NCBI GenBank assembly: GCA_014378155.1
Contig: JACMOF010000208.1
Coordinates: 1-13,599 of the forward strand
Reading direction: 5' to 3'
Length of the DNA stretch: 13,599 bases
Source: Caulobacter sp.
Lineage (GTDB): Bacteria; Pseudomonadota; Alphaproteobacteria; Caulobacterales; Caulobacteraceae
The position numbers and the translations under genes were made by a program. Below the pieces are notes generated by a model. The model was not told where the DNA came from. It saw nothing but the letters and a program-made list of their open reading frames with translations, and did no database searches. Below, in pieces: positions 8,182 through 13,599 of the stretch (the stretch's first letter is position 1; each line of letters starts with the position of its first letter).

Positions 8182-9119
8182 TGCTCGCTCGGGTGGCCGA
8201 CAGCCTCTACTGGCTGGGCCGTTACATGGAACGGGCCGAGCACCTGTCGCGGCTGTCGAGCGTGATGCTCAACGCCACGCTCGACCAAACCGACGCCGGC
8301 GCCCAGGCCGTGTGGATCGCCCTGTCGGCCGTGGGCAAGGCCGAGAGCGGCGCCTTGGCCCCATTCGAGGCGGCTCGGTCGCTGGTGCTTGACCGGGCCG
8401 ACACCAATTCGGTGGTCTCGTCGCTGGCGAGGGCTCGCGAAAATGCCCGGCAGGTCCGCGACCAGATCACCACCGAGACCTGGGAGCGGCTGAACCTGCT
8501 GTATCTGCGGGTCACCGACGAGAACGCCGGTCGCGAATTCGCCGACGGCTCGGCCAACTTCCTGCACGACGTGATTTCCGACGTTCACCTGTTCAAGGGC
8601 GCGGCCGACACCACGATGAGCCATGGCGAGAGCTGGCGGTTCATGATGGTCGGGATGTATCTGGAGCGCGCCCAGTTGGTCTCGAGCCTGCTGGAAGTCT
8701 GCTTCGCCGAGGGACCGGGCCGGGTGATCAACGACCACATCGCCTTGGTCAGCCTGCTACGGATGGCCTGTGCCCTGGAGCCCTATCTGCGGGTCTATAC
8801 CGCCGAGATCGAGCCGCGCCACATCCTCGAATTCCTGGTCTTCGACGAGGACTTCCCGCGCTCGATCCGTTTCGTCACCTCACGCATCGAGGAGCACCTG
8901 GCGATCCTGGCACGTCATACCGAGGCCAATGGCCGCACCGGTCCCGAGCGCCTGGCTGGCCGCCTCAAGGCCCGCCTCCAATTTGCGGACCTGGACGAGC
9001 TTCAGGCCCAGGGCGCCAGCGCCCTGCTGACCACCGTGGTCAACGAATGTTCGCGCATCCACGAAGCGATTTATGAGACCTTCGTGGCCTATCCCCTCGA
9101 AATGCGCCTGCCTGCTTAA
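8178..9119 (+). CDS. Alpha-E domain-containing protein (DUF403)
   Basis: A protein of 313 residues, full length for the alpha-E family (PF04168, COG2307). The N-terminus carries the family signature ADSLYWLGRYMERAEHLSRL at about residues 7-26. The rest is almost entirely predicted helical, with no signal peptide or membrane segment. The family gets its name from conserved glutamates in an all-helical fold and has no proven biochemical activity. It almost always travels with a circularly permuted ATP-grasp protein and a transglutaminase-like protease, and is thought to assist that amidoligase, either as a scaffold or as an enzyme. There are two tandem start codons (ATGATG at 8178 and 8181). 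Family members usually begin MLARVADSLYW, so translation from 8181 is equally possible. It lies 31 bp after the ATP-grasp gene and 28 bp before the transglutaminase gene, clearly in one operon. Confidence 0.92.
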   Translation: MMLARVADSLYWLGRYMERAEHLSRLSSVMLNATLDQTDAGAQAVWIALSAVGKAESGALAPFEAARSLVLDRADTNSVVSSLARARENARQVRDQITTETWERLNLLYLRVTDENAGREFADGSANFLHDVISDVHLFKGAADTTMSHGESWRFMMVGMYLERAQLVSSLLEVCFAEGPGRVINDHIALVSLLRMACALEPYLRVYTAEIEPRHILEFLVFDEDFPRSIRFVTSRIEEHLAILARHTEANGRTGPERLAGRLKARLQFADLDELQAQGASALLTTVVNECSRIHEAIYETFVAYPLEMRLPA

Positions 9120-9147
9120 GTCTGGGCCCGCTTAGAAAGACTCCGCC

Positions 9148-10131
9148 GTGCTGCTCGAGATTCGTCACATAACGCAATATCACTATGAGCGGTCGGTCCG
9201 CGAAAGCCTGATGGAGCTGTGGATGCAGCCCCAGAAGAGCGCGCGCCAGCGGCTGGTCAGCTTCGAGCTGGAGATCGAGCCGGCCGCCCAGGTGTTCTCC
9301 TACGCCGACAGCTTCGGCAACGCCGTTTATCACTTCGACGTTCCCCAGCCGCATGACGGGCTGACCATCATCGCCCGCTCTGCCGTTGAGACCGAGCCCG
9401 TGCTGGAATGGCCCATGCCGCTCGACATGGGTGAGTGGGAGCGGCTGAAGAGCACCTTCGTGCGGGGCGAATGTTTTGACTACCTCCAGCCCCACGGCTT
9501 CGTGCAGGTCACCCCGGCGCTACAGGCCTTCATGGATGCGCACGATATCGAAGAACTGCGCCGCCGCGATCCGTTCTCGGCCGTCCAGGCGCTGTGCGAC
9601 ACGATCTACAAGGCGTTCGAGTATGATCCCGGGGTCACTGACGCCGACAGCCCGATCGATCTGGCGTTGGAGGCCAAGCGCGGGGTCTGCCAGGATTTCG
9701 CCCACATCATGCTGGCCATCTGCCGCTCGTGGGGCATGCCGGCTCGCTACGTCTCGGGCTATCTGTTCACCGACCGCGAGGCCGGCGACCGCTCCGATCC
9801 GGACGCCACCCACGCCTGGGTCGAGGTGTTCCTGCCCAGCTACCGCTGGATCGGTTTTGATCCGACTAATAATGTCATGACCGGCGAGCGTCACGTGGCC
9901 GTAGCGGTCGGCCGCGACTATGGCGACGTCACCCCGTCACGGGGGGTATATAAGGGCGACAGCGAGAGCCATCTGGCCGTCGGGGTCTCGGTGCGCCGCG
10001 CCCGCGCCGCCGTGGCGGAACCGGAATTCCTGCGCTTGCCTCGGCCCTCCACGCCCTTCGGCGCCAGTCGCCGCCGCGCCAGCGCCGACGCCATCCGCGA
10101 GCACCAACAGCGTCAGCAGCAGCAGCAATAA
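9148..10131 (+). CDS. Transglutaminase-like cysteine protease (COG1305)
   Basis: The product has 327 residues and starts at a GTG (9148) reading LLEIRHITQYHYERSV. This is the typical beginning of the bacterial transglutaminase N-terminal beta domain (PF08379), so the start is well fixed. The papain-like transglutaminase core (PF01841) follows with its catalytic triad in place: Cys181 in GVCQDFAH, His222 in THAWVEV, Asp238 in GFDPTNN. No signal peptide or membrane helix is seen, so it is probably cytoplasmic. Prokaryotic members generally act as peptidases or amidases rather than protein cross-linkers. In this cassette it may trim or hydrolyse the amide product of the ATP-grasp enzyme. The C-terminal extension after about residue 285 is Arg/Ala/Pro-rich and ends in a short Gln-rich tail (HQQRQQQQQ) coded mostly by CAG repeats. 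Tandem TAA TAA stops follow. It is the last gene of the operon; the Anbu gene sometimes found next to it is absent. Confidence 0.93.
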   Translation: MLLEIRHITQYHYERSVRESLMELWMQPQKSARQRLVSFELEIEPAAQVFSYADSFGNAVYHFDVPQPHDGLTIIARSAVETEPVLEWPMPLDMGEWERLKSTFVRGECFDYLQPHGFVQVTPALQAFMDAHDIEELRRRDPFSAVQALCDTIYKAFEYDPGVTDADSPIDLALEAKRGVCQDFAHIMLAICRSWGMPARYVSGYLFTDREAGDRSDPDATHAWVEVFLPSYRWIGFDPTNNVMTGERHVAVAVGRDYGDVTPSRGVYKGDSESHLAVGVSVRRARAAVAEPEFLRLPRPSTPFGASRRRASADAIREHQQRQQQQQ

Positions 10132-10133
10132 TA

Positions 10134-10266
10134 AATCCGCTCATCCCGGCGAATGCCGGGACCCAGATCCTGTCGCGGTGTGGTTGATTGGACGGTCTCA
10201 GAGCTTGTGGCGTCAGCCTCTAAGCCATGCCATCTGGGTCCCGGCGTTCGCCGGGATGAGCGGAAT
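10134..10266. repeat. 35-bp inverted repeat (REP/BIME- or MITE-like) between convergent operons
   Basis: The left arm (10134-10168) and the right arm (10232-10266) are reverse complements at 33 of 35 positions, with a 63-base spacer. Each arm contains its own small palindrome, CCCGGCGAATGCCGGG on the left and CCCGGCGTTCGCCGGG on the right, so each can also fold alone. The motif 'TCATCCCGGCGAA-x-GCCGGGACCCAG' belongs, as I remember it, to a short repeat dispersed widely in Caulobacter, Sphingomonas and other alphaproteobacterial genomes. It fills the whole gap between the transglutaminase stop (10131) and the cysA stop (10268). It could therefore act as a bidirectional transcription barrier or 3'-end stabiliser for both operons. 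There is no T-tract on either side. Confidence 0.85.
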
Positions 10267-10267
10267 A

Positions 10268-11287
10268 CTAAACCCCGAACACGTGCGTGCGGCGGGCTGA
10301 CAGCCTGATCTCGCCGGTGAACTGGACGGCCTCGTCGCGGGCCACAGAGATGTCGATGCGGCGGCCGTCAGGCAGCGAGGCGTCGATATTGGCAAGTGGC
10401 CCCTGGATGACAACCCGCTCGACCCTGGCGGGGAATCCGGCCGCGTCCAGCACCAGGTCGTGAGGTCGCACGAAGGCCACGGCCTCGCCGTCTGGGGCGT
10501 TCGGGGCCGCCAGCACGACCGGACCGGCGGTGAAGCGCTGGCCGCTCACCACGCCCTCGAAACGGTTGGCCTCGCCGACGAAGCCGCAGACGAAGGGCGT
10601 GGCCGGATGGTCGTGAACCTCGTCCGGCGTGCCGATCTGCTCGATCCGGCCGGCATTGAGGATCGCCACCCGGTCGGCCAGCTCCAGGGCCTCTTCCTGG
10701 TCGTGGGTGACGAAGATGGTGGTGACGCCCGTGGCGTCGTGCACCCGGCGCAGTTCCTTGCGCAGCGACTTGCGCACCGTGGCGTCCAGGGCGCCGAACG
10801 GCTCGTCCAGCAGCAGCACGCTGGGCTGCACGGCCAGGGCGCGCGACAGGGCCACCCGCTGGCGCTGGCCGCCCGACAGTTGCGAGGGATAGCGCTTGCC
10901 CAGGCCGTCCAGTTCGACCAGCTTCAGCAGCTCGTCGACTCGGCGCGCGATCTCTGCCTTGTTCGGCTTGTCCTTGCCCTTGCGGACGTCGAGGCCGAAG
11001 GCGATGTTCTTGGCCACGGTCATGTGCTTGAACAGCGCATATTGCTGGAAAACAAAGCCCACCCGGCGCGCGGCGGCCGAGGCGAAGGTCACGTCCTCGT
11101 TCTCGAACAGCACCTGGCCTTCGTCGGGAAATTCCAGGCCGGCGATGGTGCGCAGCAGCGTCGTCTTGCCCGAGCCCGAAGGGCCCAGCAGCGCCACGAG
11201 CTCGCCGTCAGCGATCTCGAGGTCGACCTGGTTCAGGGCCGGATAGCGCCCGAACTTCTTCTCGACGGAACGGATGGAGATGGTCAT
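10268..11287 (-). CDS. cysA: Sulfate/thiosulfate ABC transporter ATP-binding protein CysA
   Basis: A protein of 339 residues, normal for CysA. It has all the ABC ATPase motifs: Walker [10 protein letters not shown] (35-43), Q-loop in VFQQYALF (79-86), signature LSGGQRQR (137-144), Walker [12 protein letters not shown] (158-168) and H-loop His195 in [10 protein letters not shown]-terminal regulatory (TOBE/CysA-type) domain of about 100 residues follows. It energises uptake of sulfate or thiosulfate through the CysT-CysW channel at the inner-membrane face. The start [13 protein letters not shown] is typical of the family; the ribosome-binding site is weak. It is the third gene after cysT and cysW in transcription order, but separated from cysW by 115 bp that contain a repeat and a terminator-like hairpin. 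Close relatives include other CysA/PotA-type ATPases. The neighbouring CysT and CysW make the sulfate assignment strong. Confidence 0.93.
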   Translation of the reverse strand: MTISIRSVEKKFGRYPALNQVDLEIADGELVALLGPSGSGKTTLLRTIAGLEFPDEGQVLFENEDVTFASAAARRVGFVFQQYALFKHMTVAKNIAFGLDVRKGKDKPNKAEIARRVDELLKLVELDGLGKRYPSQLSGGQRQRVALSRALAVQPSVLLLDEPFGALDATVRKSLRKELRRVHDATGVTTIFVTHDQEEALELADRVAILNAGRIEQIGTPDEVHDHPATPFVCGFVGEANRFEGVVSGQRFTAGPVVLAAPNAPDGEAVAFVRPHDLVLDAAGFPARVERVVIQGPLANIDASLPDGRRIDISVARDEAVQFTGEIRLSARRTHVFGV

Positions 11288-11311
11288 GGGATCAGTGCGT
11301 TCCGGTCATTC

Positions 11312-11375
11312 AAAGCGTTTTCAAGCGAAGTGGGGCGCGGTTCGCGTGAAGAAAACGCGACAAAACAAAAGAAGC
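11312..11375. repeat. Dispersed-repeat-like segment between cysW and cysA
   Basis: GCGTTTTC (11315-11322) is an exact inverted copy of GAAAACGC (11351-11358). Between them is a second small palindrome, CGCG-GTT-CGCG (11336-11346). The A-rich stretch CGACAAAACAAAAGAAG follows. The composition departs sharply from the neighbouring genes. From memory, 'GCGTTTTCAAGCGAAGTGG ... GGTTCGCGTGAAGAAAACGCG ... CAAAACAAAA' occurs many times between genes in several alphaproteobacteria. I therefore read it as a short non-autonomous repeat inserted in the cys operon. Copy number cannot be checked here. Confidence 0.55.
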
Positions 11376-11405
11376 TAGAGGGTGGTCGCATGCGATCGCC
11401 CTCTA
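11376..11405 (-). terminator. Intrinsic terminator-like hairpin overlapping the cysW stop codon
   Basis: This 30-base segment pairs with itself along its whole length in RNA: 13 Watson-Crick pairs plus two G-U pairs before allowing for a tight loop. TAGAGGG and CCCTCTA form the base of the stem, and TCGCATGCGA is the centre. On the minus strand it is followed by GCTTCTTTTGTTTTG, a T-rich but interrupted tail. The first three bases on the minus strand are the TAG stop of cysW. It would reduce read-through from cysT-cysW into cysA. On the plus strand no T-tract follows, so the direction favours termination of cysW transcripts. Confidence 0.5.
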
Positions 11406-12254
11406 GTGTCCGCCGCCGCGTTTGACGTCGGGTTGGGCGATCTCAAGCACGCCCTTCAGCACCAGGGTCAGGATCGCCAGCAGGCAAAGCAGGGCGGCGA
11501 CCGCGAAGGCGGCGACGAAGTCGTACTCGTTGTACAAAATTTCCACGTGCAGCGGCATGGTGTTGGTCAAGCCGCGGATGTGGCCGCTGACCACCGATAC
11601 GGCGCCAAACTCGCCCATGGCCCGGGCGTTGCATAGCAGCACGCCGTACAGCAAGCCCCAGCGCACATTAGGCGCGGTTACCCGCCAGAACGTGTAGAGG
11701 CCCGACGCGCCCATCGAGACGGCCGCCTCCTCCTCCGAAACCCCCTGCTCCTGCATCAGCGGTATCAGCTCGCGGGCGATGAACGGGAAGGTCACGAAGA
11801 TCGTGGCCAGGATGATGCCGGGCGTGGCGAAGATGATCTTGATGTCGTGGTCGATCAGGCGCTCGCCAAACCAGCCCTGCAGGCCGAAGACCATTACGTA
11901 CATCAGGCCCGCGACCACTGGCGACACCGAGAACGGCAGGTCGATCAGGGTGATCAGCAGCGCCTTGCCGGGGAAATGGTGCTTGGCGATCGCCCAGGAC
12001 GCGCAGAGGCCGAACACCGCGTTGAACGGCACGGCGATGGCCGCGGTGATCAGGCTCAGCTTGATGGCCGCCAGAGCGTCGGCGGCGCCAATGGCCTCCA
12101 GGGCCGGCTGCAGACCCTTGCGCAGCGCCTCGGCGAACACCGCCACCAGCGGCAGGATCAGCACGAGACCCAGGAAGACCAGCATCAGGCCAATGATCAG
12201 CACCTTGGCCCAGACGGGATCCTCGGTCGGGTGGCGCGCTCTTGCCGCAGCCAT
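11403..12254 (-). CDS. cysW: Sulfate/thiosulfate ABC transporter permease CysW
   Basis: A protein of 283 residues, typical for CysW. About six membrane helices are visible, including about 17-42, 65-90, 96-125, 140-162, 200-225 and 245-270. The ABC permease EAA loop lies at about 176-195 (EEAAVSMGASGLYTFWRVTAP), where CysA docks. Family-typical stretches include LIDLPFSVSPVVAGL and ARAMGEFGAVSVVSG. The start is set by the ATG at 12254, whose A is the last base of the cysT stop (TGATG overlap); a longer frame reaching upstream to 12491 is only read-through of cysT in another frame. CysW forms a heterodimeric channel with CysT. The TAG stop is embedded in the hairpin at 11376-11405. Confidence 0.93.
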   Translation of the reverse strand: MAAARARHPTEDPVWAKVLIIGLMLVFLGLVLILPLVAVFAEALRKGLQPALEAIGAADALAAIKLSLITAAIAVPFNAVFGLCASWAIAKHHFPGKALLITLIDLPFSVSPVVAGLMYVMVFGLQGWFGERLIDHDIKIIFATPGIILATIFVTFPFIARELIPLMQEQGVSEEEAAVSMGASGLYTFWRVTAPNVRWGLLYGVLLCNARAMGEFGAVSVVSGHIRGLTNTMPLHVEILYNEYDFVAAFAVAALLCLLAILTLVLKGVLEIAQPDVKRGGGH

Positions 12255-13123
12255 CAGCTGAACCTCCGCGACCAGGCCTGGACGGCGTTGATGATCAGCA
12301 GCATCAGGAACGAGACGCCCAGCATCACCAGGGCGATGGCGGCGGCGTTGGCATATTCGAACTGCTCCAGCTGAATGATGATCAGCAGCGGCGCGATCTC
12401 GGACTTGTAGGGCATGTTGCCGGCGATGAAGATCACCGAGCCGTATTCGCCGACGCCCCGCGCGAAGGCCAGGGCGAAGCCGGTCAACCAAGCGGGACCC
12501 AGGGCCGGGAGGATTACCCGCAGGATGGTGTCGATGCGCCCCGCTCCCAGGCTGGCCGCGGCTTCTTCGACATCCGCCGACAGGTCGCGCATCACCGGCT
12601 CCAGGGTGCGGACCACGAAGGGCAAGCCGATGAAGGTCAGGGCGATGGTCACGCCGACCGGGTTGTAGGCGGCCTTGATCCCCAGCGGCGTCAGGTACTG
12701 CCCGACCCAGCCATTGGGCGAATAGAGCGTCGCCAGGGCAATGCCCGCCACGGCGGTGGGCAAGGCGAACGGCAGGTCAACCAGGGCGTTGACCACCGAC
12801 TTGCCCGGAAAATCGTAGCGCACCAGGGCCCAGGTGGTCAGCACGCCGAACACGCCATTTATCACGGCGGCCACGAAGGCAGCGCCGAAGCTCAGGCGAT
12901 AGGCGGCGATGGCCCGTTCGGAGAAGGCGGCGGCGACAAACTGCGCTGGCGAAAGGCTGGAGGCCTTGATGGCGATCGCCGACAGCGGGATCAGCACGAT
13001 CAGCGACAGGATGGTCAGGGTGACGCCCAGCGTCAGGCCAAAACCTGGCAGGGCCGAGCGACGGCGAAACAGCGGACGACGCGCGGCCGGCGGGCGGGAC
13101 ATGGAAATCGTCTCGGCGGTCAT
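12254..13123 (-). CDS. cysT: Sulfate/thiosulfate ABC transporter permease CysT (CysU)
   Basis: A protein of 289 residues from the start chosen here. A basic N-terminal tail (RRPLFRRRSALPGFG) precedes six membrane helices, the first at about 28-52. The EAA loop is at about 187-206 (EEAAASLGAGRIDTILRVILP). Family stretches such as ALVDLPFALPTAVAGIAL and ARGVGEYGSVIFIAGNMP are clear and separate it from other ABC permeases. It pairs with CysW and is first in the cysT-cysW-cysA unit. Starts at ATG 13171, 13123 or 13102 are all possible. I prefer 13123 (MTAETISM) because the extra 16 residues from 13171 look like translated leader and its ribosome-binding site is poor, but GGACGACGAT before 13123 is also weak. 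No binding-protein gene lies directly upstream. Confidence 0.92.
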   Translation of the reverse strand: MTAETISMSRPPAARRPLFRRRSALPGFGLTLGVTLTILSLIVLIPLSAIAIKASSLSPAQFVAAAFSERAIAAYRLSFGAAFVAAVINGVFGVLTTWALVRYDFPGKSVVNALVDLPFALPTAVAGIALATLYSPNGWVGQYLTPLGIKAAYNPVGVTIALTFIGLPFVVRTLEPVMRDLSADVEEAAASLGAGRIDTILRVILPALGPAWLTGFALAFARGVGEYGSVIFIAGNMPYKSEIAPLLIIIQLEQFEYANAAAIALVMLGVSFLMLLIINAVQAWSRRFS

Positions 13124-13231
13124 CGGGTGATCGTCGTCCAGTATCCGGCGGCGGGCTCCAAACGGAGCCATGAGAGACAGAACGCGCCAGACCGCGAACG
13201 GCGCCGGAACGTTGTGAAGCTGAGGCTCGGC

Positions 13232-13260
13232 TTAAATCCCCAGTGGCCCGATAGGGTCAA
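13232..13260 (-). promoter_or_regulatory. Candidate promoter and operator-like site upstream of cysT
   Basis: On the minus strand TTGACC (13255-13260), 17 bases, then ATTTAA (13232-13237) matches the -35/-10 geometry of a housekeeping promoter, about 110 bases before the proposed cysT ATG. Inside the spacer, adjoining the -35 box, is a partly symmetric CCCTATCGGG that could bind a sulfur-responsive regulator. Both are weak visual matches. Confidence 0.3.
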
Positions 13261-13299
13261 CAGAGTTAGCCAAACGCGGTTTGCAGAAAAACTGTCTCC

Positions 13300-13327
13300 A
13301 AGTCCTCCCGCACGGGGGGGAGGACTT
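13300..13327. repeat. Perfect 10-bp stem hairpin in the cysT upstream region
   Basis: AAGTCCTCCC (13300-13309) and GGGAGGACTT (13318-13327) are exact reverse complements with an 8-base loop. Hairpins with CTCCC...GGGAG stems are, from memory, common intergenic repeats in Caulobacter. On the minus strand a TTTTT run follows 11 bases after the stem, so it may help terminate the upstream gene (13488 onward) before cysT. The distance is longer than in a classical terminator. Confidence 0.5.
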
Positions 13328-13487
13328 CACGCAAATCGCCGCTGAAGGTGTTGGAAAGGGTCGCGGAGCGCCGGACGACGTCCGGAGTGTGTGAGTTTAG
13401 TCCCGTTTCGACGAGCCCGAGCGCTGCGCGGGGCTTGGAGCCTCGCACCTCCGGCCTGCCGGTCGCGAAGGTCAAGCTCGCAGCGTC
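13328..13487. other. Non-coding, repeat-like intergenic sequence
   Basis: This stretch, together with the promoter candidate and hairpin to its left, makes a 364-bp gap between cysT and the next gene. It holds a small palindrome CCGGAC-GAC-GTCCGG (13371-13385). A 69-codon open frame covers part of it on the minus strand (13475-13266) and reads through the hairpin; it matches no protein family I know. I regard the region as intergenic repeat or regulatory DNA rather than a gene. Confidence 0.35.
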
Positions 13488-13599
13488 CTAATGCAGCTTC
13501 AACCGTCCCGCCACCCGCTGCTGCAGCAACCGGGCCATGGCCAGGACCACGGTCTTGGGCGTGCCCATGATCGCCCGATGATGATCCAGGTGCAGCGAG
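13488..13599 (-). CDS. C-terminal end of an unidentified protein
   Basis: The minus-strand frame is open from the right window edge to a TAG at 13488-13490, giving 36 residues. They include HLDHHRAIMGTPKTVV and end RVAGRLKLH. Codon use (G/C at nearly all third positions) supports real coding. I do not recognise the family. The segment looks like a terminal amphipathic helix with a basic end. It does not resemble the end of a sulfate-binding protein (Sbp or CysP), so the expected partner of cysT is not directly upstream unless further away. It points the same way as the cys operon but lies 364 bp from cysT. Confidence 0.55.
   Translation of the reverse strand, partial: SLHLDHHRAIMGTPKTVVLAMARLLQQRVAGRLKLH

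Noticed and set aside
12255..12491. N-terminal extension of CysW reaching into cysT
   Set aside because: It overlaps cysT in another frame and reads as Arg-rich nonsense. The TGATG junction at 12254 gives a normal-length CysW.
13124..13300. SAM-II or other riboswitch in the cysT leader
   Set aside because: I looked for the conserved pseudoknot-type sequence blocks and did not see them. Only a weak promoter-like pair is supportable.
12242..13345. Plus-strand 367-codon open frame opposite cysT
   Set aside because: It is a Gln/His/Arg/Gly-rich antisense shadow with no domain, lying over a clear permease gene.
13266..13475. 69-codon minus-strand open frame upstream of cysT
   Set aside because: It runs through a perfect hairpin and a palindrome, has no recognisable family and no convincing ribosome-binding site. 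More likely translated intergenic repeat.
1..13599. CRISPR arrays, tRNA or rRNA genes, transposases, phage genes
   Set aside because: No regularly spaced direct repeats, no cloverleaf-like sequence and no mobile-element proteins were seen on either strand.

Overview
The window looks like chromosomal DNA of a GC-rich alphaproteobacterium, most likely Caulobacter or a close relative in the Caulobacteraceae. This rests on the strong G/C bias at third codon positions, on protein sequences that read like Caulobacter homologues, and on intergenic repeats of a kind I remember from Caulobacter and related genomes. The genus is inference, because nothing here (no rRNA, no marker gene) fixes it.

Layout, left to right. 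(1) 1-262, minus: the N-terminal part of a probable M20-family metallo-hydrolase that runs off the left edge. (2) 403-6377, minus: tamA followed by tamB, overlapping by 4 bp (TTGA). They encode the outer-membrane Omp85-family protein TamA and its very long inner-membrane-anchored partner TamB. (3) 6378-6622: the intergenic region of a divergent gene pair. (4) 6623-10131, plus: a three-gene operon of a circularly permuted ATP-grasp protein, an alpha-E (DUF403) protein and a transglutaminase-like cysteine protease. This is the known but poorly understood 'ATP-grasp / alpha-E / transglutaminase' peptide-ligase cassette. The proteasome-like Anbu subunit that often accompanies it is absent at this locus. 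(5) 10134-10266: a 35-bp inverted repeat separating two convergent operons. (6) 10268-13123, minus: cysT-cysW-cysA, the permease and ATPase genes of a sulfate/thiosulfate ABC importer, in that transcription order. cysT and cysW overlap by one base (TGATG). A dispersed-repeat-like segment and a terminator-like hairpin that swallows the cysW stop codon lie between cysW and cysA. No substrate-binding-protein gene (sbp/cysP) is present in the window. (7) 13124-13487: a non-coding, repeat-like stretch upstream of cysT. (8) 13488-13599, minus: the C-terminal end of an unidentified protein.

How the genes work together. TamA and TamB form one envelope-spanning module for outer-membrane protein insertion and/or phospholipid transport. 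The ATP-grasp, alpha-E and transglutaminase proteins are predicted to make and/or cleave amide or peptide bonds in an unknown product. CysT, CysW and CysA form the membrane and ATPase core of sulfate uptake and need a periplasmic binding protein encoded elsewhere.

Most genes belong to known families. The least understood content is the ATP-grasp cassette (unknown product, no Anbu partner here, a 12-codon minicistron at its first junction) and the repeat/terminator insertion inside the cys operon. I saw no CRISPR array, tRNA, rRNA, transposase or phage gene.
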